Assembly (NCBI GenBank): GCA_018780265.1
Contig: JADMJV010000002.1
Location: 1-60,927, forward strand
Length of the DNA stretch: 60,927 nt
Source: a bacterium
GTDB taxonomy: Bacteria; Vulcanimicrobiota; Xenobia; Xenobiales; JADMJV01
Direction: 5' to 3'
Positions within the stretch are counted from its first letter, which is position 1, and every line of letters begins with the position of its first letter. Below the pieces are notes generated by a model that saw only the letters and a list, made by a program, of their open reading frames with translations, made no database searches and was not told the DNA's origin. This document shows positions 36,889 to 49,525 of the stretch, in pieces. Both the position numbers and the translations under genes were made by a program.

Positions 36889-38133
36889 TTACCGATCCAC
36901 GTCGCCCAGCACAAAATCGAGGCTGGCCAGGATAACCACCACGTCAGCCAGCAGATACCCTTTTAAGAGCACCGGCATCACCTGAACGTGAGGGAAGCTT
37001 GGGGTCCGCACATGCATGCGATAGGGACGATTGGAACCGTCCGAAACCATATGAAAAGCCAACTCGCCGCGAGGCGATTCGACCCGCTGAAAGACCTCGC
37101 CGGGCGGAGGGGCATAGCCTTCGGTGAACAGCTTGAAATGGTGAATCAGCGACTCCATAGAACGGGCGATCTCCCACTTGGGTGGGGCCACCACCTTGCG
37201 GTCATCGGTGCGATAGGGCAATGGTTTGGAGGGCGTCGACTCTTCGATCTTGGTGAGGGCCTGACGACAAATCTTGACCGACTCGGCCAATTCGTCCATG
37301 CGCACTATGTAGCGGGCATTGCTGTCGCCCTCCTGGCGAACGGGCACCTTAAAGTCATAATCGGCGTAAGCCGCATAGGGAAAGTCGCGCCGGTTGTCCC
37401 AGTCCACTCCAGAGGCCCGGGCCACCGGGCCGGTACACAGGTAGTCGAGGGCGTCCTGGCGGCTGAGAATGCCAACTTTCTTGGTGCGACCCAGCCAGAT
37501 TGAGTTGCCGGTCAAGAGGCCGTGATACATTTCCAGGTGAGGATCGAAGTAGTCAAGAAAACCTTTCACCTGCTGGAGAAATCCTGGCGTGAGGTCAGCC
37601 ATCAGGCCGCCCGGTTGGATGTAGGAGGTCATCATGCGCACGCCCGCAATGGTCTCGAACAGGTCCAGAACCTTCTCGCGATCCTGAAAACAGTAGAGGA
37701 ACATCGACATGGCCCCGGCGTCCAGACCGGAGGTGCCCAACCAGACCATGTGACTGGCGATGCGCTGCAGTTCGGCCAGCATCACGCGAATGTGCGAGAC
37801 CCGCTCGGGCACGTCCACTCCCAGCAATTTCTCAACAGCCAGAGCGTAGCCCAGATTATTGCTGAGCGGGGCCAGGTAGTCCATACGATCGGTGAGGGTA
37901 AGGGCCTGGTTGTAAGTCTTCACTTCGGCCGTTTTCTCTATACCGGTATGCAAAAAGCCGATATCGGGCACAGTCTCCACCACCCGCTCCCCGTCAAGCG
38001 TGAGCACCAGACGCAAAACGCCATGAGTGGAAGGGTGCTGAGGCCCCATATTCATGACTGAGTAGCCGTTTTGGTCCAGCTCTTCTTGGGTGTATCGGGA
38101 GACGATGTCGCCCGTGATCAATGTTTGACTCAC
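36889..38133 (-). CDS. nuoD: NADH-quinone oxidoreductase subunit D
   Basis: A 414-residue quinone-site subunit related to the large subunit of NiFe hydrogenases. GPQHPSTHGVLRL with the conserved His, GFLHTGIEKTAE and the C-terminal region DVVVILASLDFVLGDVDR are diagnostic. The start is a GTG with GGAGG close upstream. Separate from nuoC, not fused as in E. coli. Confidence 0.97.
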   Translation of the reverse strand: MSQTLITGDIVSRYTQEELDQNGYSVMNMGPQHPSTHGVLRLVLTLDGERVVETVPDIGFLHTGIEKTAEVKTYNQALTLTDRMDYLAPLSNNLGYALAVEKLLGVDVPERVSHIRVMLAELQRIASHMVWLGTSGLDAGAMSMFLYCFQDREKVLDLFETIAGVRMMTSYIQPGGLMADLTPGFLQQVKGFLDYFDPHLEMYHGLLTGNSIWLGRTKKVGILSRQDALDYLCTGPVARASGVDWDNRRDFPYAAYADYDFKVPVRQEGDSNARYIVRMDELAESVKICRQALTKIEESTPSKPLPYRTDDRKVVAPPKWEIARSMESLIHHFKLFTEGYAPPPGEVFQRVESPRGELAFHMVSDGSNRPYRMHVRTPSFPHVQVMPVLLKGYLLADVVVILASLDFVLGDVDR

Positions 38134-38142
38134 AATGCCTCC

Positions 38143-38628
38143 TTACCGATAGGCCGAAGTAGCCGGACCGGTAACCGGATAATCTTTGCGCAAGGGATGG
38201 CCTTGATAGTCGGCTGGCAGCAACAGGCGACGCAGGTCTGAGTGGCCTTCGAAGGGCACACCGAACAGATCCCACATTTCGCGCTCATACCAACCGGCGC
38301 CAGCCCAGACAGGCTCAAGCGTCAGCACCGACTGATCCTCGGCCAGCAAGGTCTTCAGGCGGGCCCAGCTATGCGTTTCCATAGACAATACGACGATGGC
38401 CAGATCGAAGCGGGGGTTGCGCTCGGGATAGTCAACCACGGTCAAGTCTTCGAGGACCTGAAAGGAGGTCTCCAGCTTTAAAAAGAGCGCGGCCTCCCGC
38501 CAGACCGACGAATCGACCCAATAAGTGAGTTCCTCGCGGTCTTCGCGCAGACCCAAGAATTTCTCGCCAAATCTTTCCGAAAGCTGGCCGGCCAGGGCGC
38601 GAGCCGGCTCCAGATTAAGCGGGGGCAT
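38143..38628 (-). CDS. nuoC: NADH-quinone oxidoreductase subunit C
   Basis: A 161-residue subunit with the signature [21 protein letters not shown] followed by [10 protein letters not shown]. The ATG at 38628 has GGAGGG seven bases upstream and overlaps the nuoB end by 14 bases. A longer open frame exists upstream but lies inside nuoB. Confidence 0.95.
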   Translation of the reverse strand: MPPLNLEPARALAGQLSERFGEKFLGLREDREELTYWVDSSVWREAALFLKLETSFQVLEDLTVVDYPERNPRFDLAIVVLSMETHSWARLKTLLAEDQSVLTLEPVWAGAGWYEREMWDLFGVPFEGHSDLRRLLLPADYQGHPLRKDYPVTGPATSAYR

Positions 38629-39226
38629 AGGGTTCCCTCCTGGACATGGGCAATGGGTCAAGACGGAGCAATGGATACTCGGCAGCCACTCGCTGCGGAT
38701 CCTGCCCCGGTGGTATCCCCTTGAGAATCTTGGCCTGCAACATCTCAAAACCCGCGATCAAGGCCTCAGGGGTGGGCGGACAGCCGGCCACATATACGTC
38801 CACGGGCACAATTTTGTCGACACCCTGCACGACGGCGTAGTTGTTAAAGACACCCCCGCAAGAGGCGCATGCGCCCATAGAGATGACCCATTTGGGATCC
38901 GGCATCTGGTCGTAAATCTGGCGAAGAATGGGGGCCATCTTGAGGGAGACACGACCGGCCACGATCATCAGGTCGCTTTGGCGCGGAGAGGCGCGAAAGA
39001 CTTCCGAGCCGTAACGCGCCAGATCGAAGCGTGAACCCGAAGTAGCCATCATTTCGATGGCGCAGCAGGCCAGACCAAAGAGGGCGGGCCAGATCGAATT
39101 CTTGCGGGCCAGGTTAGCCACCAGAGCCAACTTGGTGGTGATGAAATCTCCGTTGGCAAGCGAAGTTGCCTGCCCCGGAAAGAGGCCATCGTGAGCGTAG
39201 ACCAGTTCTTTCTTCACGAGATCCAT
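38615..39226 (-). CDS. nuoB: NADH-quinone oxidoreductase subunit B
   Basis: A 203-residue subunit that holds cluster N2, the donor to quinone. Ligand motifs [20 protein letters not shown] and [11 protein letters not shown] are all intact. Overlaps the nuoA end by 13 bases. Confidence 0.97.
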   Translation of the reverse strand: MDLVKKELVYAHDGLFPGQATSLANGDFITTKLALVANLARKNSIWPALFGLACCAIEMMATSGSRFDLARYGSEVFRASPRQSDLMIVAGRVSLKMAPILRQIYDQMPDPKWVISMGACASCGGVFNNYAVVQGVDKIVPVDVYVAGCPPTPEALIAGFEMLQAKILKGIPPGQDPQRVAAEYPLLRLDPLPMSRREPYAPA

Positions 39227-39606
39227 TCAAAGGCTCCCTTCTTCCACTCATAGACAAATCCCAACAAAATGAGCGCCAGGAAGCTGCCTACCGTGGCCAA
39301 AACGTAAAAACCCTCCCCCACCGCCGAGGCAGCCTTGAGCACGGACACCGCCGGATAGAGCGCTATGGCCTCGACGTCGAAAATCAGAAAGAGCATGGCA
39401 ACCTGCAAAAACTTGACCGGGAAGCGCCTGGGCAACGGAATGATATCTTCCACACCGCACTCATAGGGGGACAGCTTCCTTTGATTGGGAGCACGCGGCC
39501 CAAAGAAATAACTGATGCCCGTGATCACACAGGCAACCGTTCCCGCCGCCAGCAACATGGCCAACAAGTGGCTGTACTGTAAGAGTTCGCTACCGTTCAA
39601 TTGCAA
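39214..39606 (-). CDS. nuoA: NADH-quinone oxidoreductase subunit A
   Basis: A 130-residue subunit with three membrane helices, the loop [19 protein letters not shown] and the following [14 protein letters not shown]. First gene of the operon. No ATG fits: the start is probably TTG at 39606 (AGGA four bases upstream) or TTG at 39600. The promoter at 39637-39666 leaves a leader of about 25 bases. Confidence 0.93.
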   Translation of the reverse strand: MQLNGSELLQYSHLLAMLLAAGTVACVITGISYFFGPRAPNQRKLSPYECGVEDIIPLPRRFPVKFLQVAMLFLIFDVEAIALYPAVSVLKAASAVGEGFYVLATVGSFLALILLGFVYEWKKGAFEWIS

Positions 39607-39627
39607 CTGATCCTATACACATGTTGT

Positions 39628-39651
39628 AGATTGTGAATTATAGCACAATCT
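39628..39651. promoter_or_regulatory. operator-like inverted repeat over the nuo -10 box
   Basis: AGATTGTG (39628-39635) and CACAATCT (39644-39651) are perfect eight-base arms with an eight-base spacer. The spacer contains the -10 hexamer of the nuo promoter, so a dimeric protein bound here would block initiation. It does not match the Crp consensus TGTGA-N6-TCACA. Confidence 0.5.
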
Positions 39652-39666
39652 CGAAGTTAGTGTAAA
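39637..39666 (-). promoter_or_regulatory. nuoA: sigma70-type promoter of the nuo operon
   Basis: On the minus strand a perfect TATAAT (39637-39642) lies 18 bases from TTTACA (39661-39666), which matches five of six consensus bases. The predicted start of transcription falls about 25 bases before nuoA. Confidence 0.65.
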
Positions 39667-39766
39667 TCTGACGGTTTCCTGCGCGATCCGAGAAATCCGT
39701 GGCGGGTTGGGCGTCAAATTTTACACCGAAGACAGACTTCAGGATGGAAAAAACGGCCCGGGGTGG

Positions 39767-39772
39767 TATAAT
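39767..39772 (+). promoter_or_regulatory. -10 box directly before the pilin-like gene
   Basis: A perfect TATAAT ends seven bases before the ATG of the pilin-like gene. No -35 box is visible at 16-18 bases. If it is a real -10 element, transcription would start at or next to the ATG and the mRNA would be leaderless. Confidence 0.4.
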
Positions 39773-39779
39773 AGTCAGT

Positions 39780-40211
39780 ATGCGTAGAAGTCTTCGGGCC
39801 TTCACCCTGATCGAAATTATGATCGTCATCACCATCATCGCCATCCTGGCCGCCATTATGGTTCCCAGCTTCAAGAGGGCTCGATCCAAGAGCCAACTGA
39901 GCGCCTGCGCTTCCAACTGCAAAAATACGGCTACAGCCCTGGAGATGTATGCGGTGGACAATGCCGGTCGCTTTCCCAGCCTGAGCGGACTTGCCGGTAT
40001 CGACGTGCTGATTGCGGAAAACTTCCTAAAGAGACGCCCCTCTTGCCCCACTACATCCGGCTGCACCTTTGTGGACTACACCACTCAGTCGACGCCAGAC
40101 AGCTACAGCTTTTCCTGTGTAGGCAACAACCATGGTGACCTGTTTCCGGGATTTACGGGAAACAATATCCCCTCTTACACCAGCGGTCTGGGTGTCATAG
40201 ACCACCCGTAA
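39780..40211 (+). CDS. type IV pilin-like protein (prepilin)
   Basis: A 143-residue prepilin. The N-terminus MRRSLRAFTLIEIMIVITIIAILAAI has a short basic leader, then the class III signal cleaved before Phe8; mature Glu5 is present. Position -1 is Ala, not the usual Gly. The rest is a small pilin head with five cysteines (CASNC, CPTTSGC, SC), enough for two disulfides. It could be a major or minor pilin or a type II secretion pseudopilin; no assembly genes are nearby. The ATG at 39780 is preferred over an upstream frame since the basic leader begins there. Confidence 0.85.
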   Translation: MRRSLRAFTLIEIMIVITIIAILAAIMVPSFKRARSKSQLSACASNCKNTATALEMYAVDNAGRFPSLSGLAGIDVLIAENFLKRRPSCPTTSGCTFVDYTTQSTPDSYSFSCVGNNHGDLFPGFTGNNIPSYTSGLGVIDHP

Positions 40212-40215
40212 AACT

Positions 40216-40575
40216 TTATGACGGGGGCTTGCCAGTCGCATCTGGACTGCTCAGTTGAGCCTGGGCCTCAGAAATCTTAAAACTCGCCTGGTTGGACAGG
40301 TATTCTGCCAGCCCCGCACCCAGGAGCAAGCCTGCAGGCAAACCCATAATGCCGGCCACCTTCATCGAATGATTGGCCAGGTAGTAGACGCCGGTGGCCG
40401 TGGCCAAAGCCGTAGCCCACGGCACCCCGTGAGAGAGGCGGATAATGTTCTCCTGCGTCTTGATCTGGCCCAAGAGCACCATGTCCTGAGCAACCTGGGC
40501 CGACAGCCTGGAAGCACCGGCTCGCGAAGTCGGCAGCGGGTGGGGAACTCCCGAATTTTGATATTGAATACGCAT
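40216..40575 (-). CDS. small membrane protein of unknown function
   Basis: A 119-residue protein. After a polar N-terminus of about 35 residues and a short amphipathic segment, two hydrophobic stretches follow: VPWATALATATGVYYLA and VAGIMGLPAGLLLGAGLAEYL, likely a membrane hairpin. The ATG at 40575 has AAGGGAG eight bases upstream. It ends four bases from the pilin-like stop, convergently. It lies 55 bases downstream of accC. I do not recognise the family. Confidence 0.6.
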   Translation of the reverse strand: MRIQYQNSGVPHPLPTSRAGASRLSAQVAQDMVLLGQIKTQENIIRLSHGVPWATALATATGVYYLANHSMKVAGIMGLPAGLLLGAGLAEYLSNQASFKISEAQAQLSSPDATGKPPS

Positions 40576-40630
40576 GGCACACTCCCTTAGCACAAAACAT
40601 AGTGGCCAACCGTGAAAGAAAGCTGAATTC

Positions 40631-42127
40631 TCAGCGGCGACCGGCCATTTTCCACAACTGCGCCTCACCCGGACCTGACCCACCGGAGGCAACCGCACTC
40701 TCCCCCAAGCGCCCTTCCAGAGCTGCCAGCAGAGCGCCCTGATCGAGCTGGTCCGGGCTCACATTCTTGGTCAGCTTGGGCAGGTGCTCGGGCAAAAAGT
40801 GAGTGGTCAAATGACCGGCGATGAATTCAGGATGCTCTAACACGGCAATATGAAAGGGGATCGTGTGCGAGATGCCGGCCAACTGAAACTCGCGCAAAGC
40901 CACCAACATTCGCACCCGGGCTTCCTCGCGATCGCGACCGGTGGCGATCAGTTTGGCCACCATCGAGTCAAACGAGCCAGGAACCTCGTAACCCTGGTAG
41001 AGATGGGTGTCCACCCGAATGCCCGGACCAGCCGGCAGATGCAGCCTCTCAATCCGCCCCGGAGTGGGCAGGAAACCGCGATAGGGGTCTTCGCAGGTGA
41101 TTCGGCACTCCATAGCCCACCCCCGCAACTCCACATCGGACTGTTGCAGCGGCAACTCTTCTCTCTGGGCCACGCGAATCTGCAGCTTCACCAGGTCCAG
41201 GCCGGTGATCTGCTCGGTAACGGGGTGTTCCACCTGAAGGCGAGTGTTGACTTCCAGGAAGTAAAAATTGAGCTGTGCGTCGACCAAAAACTCGAAAGTC
41301 CCCGCTCCGCAGTATTTCAGCTTCTTAGCGCCGGCTACGGCCGCCTGACCCATACGCTCGCGCAATTCCGGCGTGACCACCGGCGAGGGAGCCTCTTCGA
41401 TCATTTTTTGAAAACGCCGCTGAATCGAGCACTCTCTCTCTCCCAGATAGATGGCGTTTCCGTGGGAGTCACCGATCACCTGAATCTCCACGTGGCGCGG
41501 ACGCTCGACATATCGCTCTAAAAACAGATCTCCCGACCCGAAGGCAGCCTGACTCTCGGAGCGAGCCTGCGGAAAGGCCTGACGCAACTCGGCCTCGTTG
41601 GCCACTTTGCGCATGCCCCTACCCCCTCCCCCACCACTGGCCTTGATCAGAATGGGGTAGCCAATCTTTTTGGCCGCCTCCACAGCACCGTCCACGGTGG
41701 GAATCGGGTCGTCCGTGCCGGGTACCACGGGCAGACCCGCCGAAGTCATCAACTTACGGGCCTGATTTTTGTTGCCCAATCCGTAAATCACTTCGGGACT
41801 GGGACCGATGAAGGTCAGCCCGGATTCGCGGCAGCGACGGGAAAACTCGGCGTTCTCGGAAACAAAACCGTAACCGGGATGAACGGCCTGGGCCCCCACC
41901 TTGTGGGCGGCCGCCAATAGACCCTCGATGTCCAGGTAACAGGCCCGAGGGGTGTCGCCGAGCAACTCCACGGCCACATCGGCCAGCTCTACTGCCAGCG
42001 TGTCCCGGTCGATGGGGGCATAGGCAACGGCCGGTGAGATGCCCATTTCGCGGCAGGCACGCACCAGACGTACAGCGATCTCGCCGCGATTGGCGATGAG
42101 GATTCGAGAGAAAGGGTTAGTAGCCAT
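40631..42127 (-). CDS. accC: biotin carboxylase (acetyl/acyl-CoA carboxylase subunit)
   Basis: A 498-residue ATP-grasp enzyme that carboxylates biotin on its carrier protein. Motifs: ILIANRGEIAVRL at the start, ATP loop KASGGGGGRGMRKV, ECSIQRRFQKMIEEAPSP, and the catalytic EVNTRLQVEHPVTE. AccC of fatty-acid synthesis is about 450 residues; the extra 40-50 at the C-terminus resemble those of acyl-CoA carboxylases. No biotin carrier (accB) or carboxyltransferase is adjacent, so which acyl-CoA it serves is open. The ATG at 42127 is preferred; a 32-residue upstream frame overlaps the kinase gene. Confidence 0.93.
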   Translation of the reverse strand: MATNPFSRILIANRGEIAVRLVRACREMGISPAVAYAPIDRDTLAVELADVAVELLGDTPRACYLDIEGLLAAAHKVGAQAVHPGYGFVSENAEFSRRCRESGLTFIGPSPEVIYGLGNKNQARKLMTSAGLPVVPGTDDPIPTVDGAVEAAKKIGYPILIKASGGGGGRGMRKVANEAELRQAFPQARSESQAAFGSGDLFLERYVERPRHVEIQVIGDSHGNAIYLGERECSIQRRFQKMIEEAPSPVVTPELRERMGQAAVAGAKKLKYCGAGTFEFLVDAQLNFYFLEVNTRLQVEHPVTEQITGLDLVKLQIRVAQREELPLQQSDVELRGWAMECRITCEDPYRGFLPTPGRIERLHLPAGPGIRVDTHLYQGYEVPGSFDSMVAKLIATGRDREEARVRMLVALREFQLAGISHTIPFHIAVLEHPEFIAGHLTTHFLPEHLPKLTKNVSPDQLDQGALLAALEGRLGESAVASGGSGPGEAQLWKMAGRR

Positions 42128-42168
42128 GGGGCGGGCTTGGCCGGGCGCAGGGCAGCTCCTGCATGCCC

Positions 42169-43047
42169 TTAGCCGAGGTTGCCGCTCCACCAGGATTTCA
42201 CCTGGCCTTTGACGCGCTTCCACACGCCTTTCTTCTGCTCGCGAATCTCCCCCAGGCGCTGTAGCACGTCGTAGGCCGACTCAGGGCGATTATCGGCCTC
42301 TTTCTGGAGCAAGTCGGAGAGCAACAGTTCCAACTTGGGGTTGGCCTCAGGGGCAAATCGTCGCAGTGGAGGAAAGTTGAAACGAAAGGGCTCCGGGTCC
42401 TGCAGAGTGAGCAATTGGTAGAGGGTCACGCCCAACGCGTAGAGGTCGGAGCGGGGACTGGTTTTGCCCAGGTACTGTTCGATGGGGGCATATCCGGGGG
42501 TGCCATAGGCGGTGGTATCCCCGGCCTGAGTGGGATTGAGCACACGAGCGATACCAAAATCGACCAACTTGAGAGGACCGCGCACACTGACCATCACGTT
42601 GGCAGGCTTGAGGTCTCGGTAAACGATAGGCGGCTCCAGAGAATGCAGATAGTGCAGCACTTCGCACAACTGCATGCCCCAGGCAACGACGTCCGGCTCA
42701 CTGAGAGGAGCTTTGGCATCCTTTAAGACCGACTGTAGAGTGGGCCCCTCCACCCTCTCCATCACCAAAAAGTGGCGGCCGTGCTCTTGAAAGCGAGCCA
42801 CCACCTTAGGCAGGTAAGGATGCTCCAACTGCATCAGCATGTCAGCCTCGCGGCTGAACATGACCCAGGTTTCTTGCTGTTCCTGAGGGGACAGGCTGGA
42901 CACATCCAACTCTTTGAGAGCCCAGACTTTGCCCTTTTCGCGCGTGTCACGGACAAACCAGACCGTCCCGCTGGCACCTGACCCCAACAATCGCTCAATC
43001 CGGTAACGGCCTGAAACGATCCGGCCAACCCCGGTGGGACTTTGCAT
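42169..43047 (-). CDS. Ser/Thr protein kinase, soluble
   Basis: A 292-residue Hanks-type kinase consisting of little more than the catalytic domain. Gly-loop LGSGASGTVW, Lys in WALKEL, catalytic YRDLKPANVM, DFG in VDFGIAR and APE region YAPIEQY are all present, so it should be active. YRD for HRD is common in bacterial kinases. The C-terminal 30 residues are basic and Trp-containing (KGVWKRVKGQVKSWWSG), with no membrane helix. It lies nine bases downstream of an ABC-2-like membrane protein and 41 bases before accC. Confidence 0.92.
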   Translation of the reverse strand: MQSPTGVGRIVSGRYRIERLLGSGASGTVWFVRDTREKGKVWALKELDVSSLSPQEQQETWVMFSREADMLMQLEHPYLPKVVARFQEHGRHFLVMERVEGPTLQSVLKDAKAPLSEPDVVAWGMQLCEVLHYLHSLEPPIVYRDLKPANVMVSVRGPLKLVDFGIARVLNPTQAGDTTAYGTPGYAPIEQYLGKTSPRSDLYALGVTLYQLLTLQDPEPFRFNFPPLRRFAPEANPKLELLLSDLLQKEADNRPESAYDVLQRLGEIREQKKGVWKRVKGQVKSWWSGNLG

Positions 43048-43056
43048 CAAAGGCTA

Positions 43057-43917
43057 TTAGCCGATACGCACGCGCTCAAGAGCGCGAATGGCCGACTGAC
43101 GAACATTGAGAATCATCCACACGTAGATAGGCAGCACACAAAGAGACCAACCGCACCAAAACAGCATCGTCATCCCGCCCGTTTCCAAAGCCGGTCCAGT
43201 CGGGCTACCCGCGCCATACATGGCGCACAGGTAGGCAAAGATGGGATGGAGCAGCCACAGTGGGCCCAGGAAAAACCCACCAAACAGGAAGCCGACGCAG
43301 GTGCCGGCAAGGCTGAGGAAAGTGCCCTGAGAAGCGCGCCGACCGGCCTCCTGAGTATCCTTGCTGGTGGCCGAAATCAAGATTCCGTTGTAGGTAAAAT
43401 AGAGAACACAGAGCGCCGAAATGGCGCTAAGAATCAAGGTCGAATAAAGGCTTTGCCCAGACAACCAGGTGACCAGCGCGACGGCCGGCACCCAAACCGC
43501 AAATTCACGCACCAGGGTCTTGCTCTCGGAGAGGGCTACGCCGTCCGCAAAATCAGCGCTGTTGATGCGGGTCAAGGCCAGAGCCAGCAGCGTTCCTTGT
43601 TGGCGGGCCTGGACTACCGACGGCGCGGTGCTGAGAGCGGCCTTGATGGACACGTAGAGCAGTTGAACTACGCCCATCACCGCGAGCATCACCGCCAGTT
43701 GAGCGCGGTCCTCCGAGGTAGCCAATCCCCCCGCCTGCACAAAATAGTTGGTGATCAGGCCCAGCGGAAGCATCAACAAAATGGCATAGCCCGCGTAGCC
43801 CCGCCAGAGAGACTTGGCGGTGGAGGTGCGGGCGGCCCGGCTCTGGCTGGTTGCCCAGAAGGGGTTGTCATGGATACCCTTGACTCGTTGGATGTAATTG
43901 CTCAATTGACGAATCAT
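43057..43917 (-). CDS. multi-pass membrane protein, ABC-2-like
   Basis: A 286-residue protein with about six hydrophobic helices. A distinctive feature is the Arg-rich N-terminal cytoplasmic stretch (NPFWATSQSRAARTSTAKSLWRGYAGYA), which parallels that of the next gene upstream (NPIFFKYRLLEKREYRRS). The two proteins are probably paired permease subunits. No ABC ATPase gene lies in this cluster. It starts nine bases after its partner. Confidence 0.6.
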   Translation of the reverse strand: MIRQLSNYIQRVKGIHDNPFWATSQSRAARTSTAKSLWRGYAGYAILLMLPLGLITNYFVQAGGLATSEDRAQLAVMLAVMGVVQLLYVSIKAALSTAPSVVQARQQGTLLALALTRINSADFADGVALSESKTLVREFAVWVPAVALVTWLSGQSLYSTLILSAISALCVLYFTYNGILISATSKDTQEAGRRASQGTFLSLAGTCVGFLFGGFFLGPLWLLHPIFAYLCAMYGAGSPTGPALETGGMTMLFWCGWSLCVLPIYVWMILNVRQSAIRALERVRIG

Positions 43918-43926
43918 TGCAGCCTC

Positions 43927-44733
43927 CTAGATGCGCACCGCGGAACGTTCGCGGCGCAAGGCATCAAGCCAGAGCAGCGCGGCCCCACAGAAGTGAAAAG
44001 CGGTGACCAGAATGACGGGCCCAAAGCCTTCTTCGAGCAAACAACTGGCATAGATCGGGTGCAGTCGCATCAGGTCCCAAAAACCACTCAACCCGGCCAG
44101 CACCGGCAGTCCGATCACCAAACTGGCGGCGATGCCGGTGGCCATACGATTGGCGTTCTGGGTGCTCTTGCTGAAGTAGGAGCTCCACAGCCCCACCATT
44201 CCATAGAAGAACACAGTGGAGTAGAGCAACGAAACGCACAGCACGGCCTTGAAGGCGAAGCCCGAAACCAGACCGAGGAACAGCACCAGCGGTGAAACGA
44301 TGGTCAACTCCCGCAGCACCGGCCACAGCCCGGACATCAGCCGGCCATTTACAATTTCGGTGGCCGACAGCATTGTCGACTGCAGACTTTCGAAGGTCTT
44401 CTTTTCGCGCTCTCCGGTCACCAGGTTGCAGGTTCCGTTGAGCGCGATGCCGATGGCCACCGTCAGCACAATCAGATGGCTGTAGCCCAGAGCACCCAAC
44501 CAGTTGGTGGCCAGACCGTCCAGAGCCTCCAAAAGGCGACTGGCATTGTATTTCGGCGTAAGGGAGTCCAAAATTTGGGGAAGCGTCATCATGACCACCC
44601 AGGCCAGCGGCAGCAACACGCACCAGACCAGCAGCATCTGCTTTACCCAAAAGCTTGACTTTGAGCGCCGATACTCTCGTTTCTCAAGCAGCCGATACTT
44701 GAAAAAGATCGGATTGTTCCAAAATGCCTGCAT
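43927..44733 (-). CDS. ABC-2 family permease-like protein
   Basis: A 268-residue membrane protein with six hydrophobic helices. The segment TGEREKKTFESLQSTMLSATEI is the coupling motif typical of ABC-2 permeases. The ATG at 44733 has GGAGG eight bases upstream; a GTG five codons earlier is possible. It lies 56 bases downstream of a secreted protein gene. The ATPase partner must come from elsewhere. Confidence 0.7.
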   Translation of the reverse strand: MQAFWNNPIFFKYRLLEKREYRRSKSSFWVKQMLLVWCVLLPLAWVVMMTLPQILDSLTPKYNASRLLEALDGLATNWLGALGYSHLIVLTVAIGIALNGTCNLVTGEREKKTFESLQSTMLSATEIVNGRLMSGLWPVLRELTIVSPLVLFLGLVSGFAFKAVLCVSLLYSTVFFYGMVGLWSSYFSKSTQNANRMATGIAASLVIGLPVLAGLSGFWDLMRLHPIYASCLLEEGFGPVILVTAFHFCGAALLWLDALRRERSAVRI

Positions 44734-44789
44734 GCGATTGGCCTCCACTCCTATTCAGAAGTTCTCCCTCCCCCAAACCACTCCTCCAA

Positions 44790-45686
44790 CTAGCGGCGAT
44801 AAGGACGGGGGTTCCTGTAAAGCGGCGCGTAGCCCCGGTTGTAGTAGTAGGGCCAGTAGCCAGTGCCGTAGCCGTAGGCGGGCGGATTGTTCATCATCTG
44901 GACGATGCTGGGATAGGCCTGACTCAACTGATCCATCTCTTGTTTGTTCAGTGTGGTCCACAGTCTGCCCAACTGCTGCTCCGCTTCGTTGACAGAAATG
45001 TAATCATCGGACGAGGCGCCTCTCTGGTAGTCCTTGATGGCTCGCACCACCGCATCATAGTTAGCCGAACCCTTGAAAGCGGGCGGCGGAGTGTCGGTAT
45101 TCCACTCGGCACTGGAGGCGCGCGCCTGACTGGTGCGTGACTGAGCCACCGCCACCATTTGCACGGCCAGATCATTGATGCAGCCCTCAGCCAGCGTGCT
45201 GGCCAGTTTTTGAGAAGCGGATGCATCCTTGACGTTCTTGACCTTGCCGGTTCGGACCAGCGACATGGGCTGGTCCATAACTACTTTGTGCTGTTCGGTG
45301 CTGTACACCCAAACACGAGCGGCCCCCGCCAGCGCCAGCGTCCCTCCATCGAAGGAGGGTTGGAAATGAACGTCGGCCCAACAGATGTAGTTGGCCTGAT
45401 AGGCTCGACCCATGGTTTCGGCCTGCTCGGAGGTAGGCGGCGCATCGCCCGCGGCGTTATATTGATAGGCGGTCAAATCGGCCCCTCGGGCCGCCTGAAA
45501 CTGAGCTTTCGGGCTCAGTTGCTGGAGACGGGCCTGAAGAGTCCTGGCCATTTTGTCGTCGTCCAGGGGGGCGTAATTGCCAGTGGTCTCAAGCGGAAGG
45601 AGCAGCACCTGCTTGGGATCCTGAGGTTGGGCTGTCGCGTTGAGGCACATTCCCAGCAGCAGTGGAACAAACAGTTTCTTGGTCAT
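44790..45686 (-). CDS. secreted protein of unknown function
   Basis: A 298-residue protein with a Sec signal peptide (MTKKLFVPLLLGMCLNATA, cleavage expected after ATA). The mature part begins with QVLLLPLETTGNYAPLDDD, which recalls periplasmic proteins that build oligomers from a PLE/PF start (CsgG/TolB-like N-terminal domains), but this is weak. The C-terminus is Tyr/Pro/Arg-rich (YGYGTGYWPYYYNRGYAPLYRNPRPYRR region) and probably unstructured. The ATG at 45686 has AAGGAG upstream. It is divergent from the DUF255 fusion gene; 184 bases separate the two starts. Confidence 0.7.
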   Translation of the reverse strand: MTKKLFVPLLLGMCLNATAQPQDPKQVLLLPLETTGNYAPLDDDKMARTLQARLQQLSPKAQFQAARGADLTAYQYNAAGDAPPTSEQAETMGRAYQANYICWADVHFQPSFDGGTLALAGAARVWVYSTEQHKVVMDQPMSLVRTGKVKNVKDASASQKLASTLAEGCINDLAVQMVAVAQSRTSQARASSAEWNTDTPPPAFKGSANYDAVVRAIKDYQRGASSDDYISVNEAEQQLGRLWTTLNKQEMDQLSQAYPSIVQMMNNPPAYGYGTGYWPYYYNRGYAPLYRNPRPYRR

Positions 45687-45870
45687 GGGGTCTCCTTTGT
45701 AGAGAAGGAAGTCAAACAACCCGGTCCTTCCCCGTCGATGCCGCCGTCCCTTGCCGAGGCAAAGTAAGGAAAACAGTGAATAGCTTGGCGCAAATTGGGG
45801 AAAGTGAGTGGCGCTGCCTCGGGACGGGTCCCGAGCAGGCAGGATTTTCAAGCCCAGAAAGGCCCCCAGC

Positions 45871-49434
<3,564 letters not shown>

Positions 49435-49525
49435 ACGTCCGAGAGTTGTTCTACCGGGTGGAATCCATGCAGGATTTCCTGGTTGACATCCTCAAACTTT
49501 CATTCCGAATGTTGTGGGGGATCCA

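Noticed and set aside
42590..42620. YRD instead of HRD in the kinase at 42169-43047
   Set aside because: YRD is frequent in active bacterial Hanks-type kinases.
49435..49525. TTGACA as a -35 box before the kinase-WD40 gene
   Set aside because: The hexamer is perfect but no acceptable -10 box lies 16-18 bases downstream.
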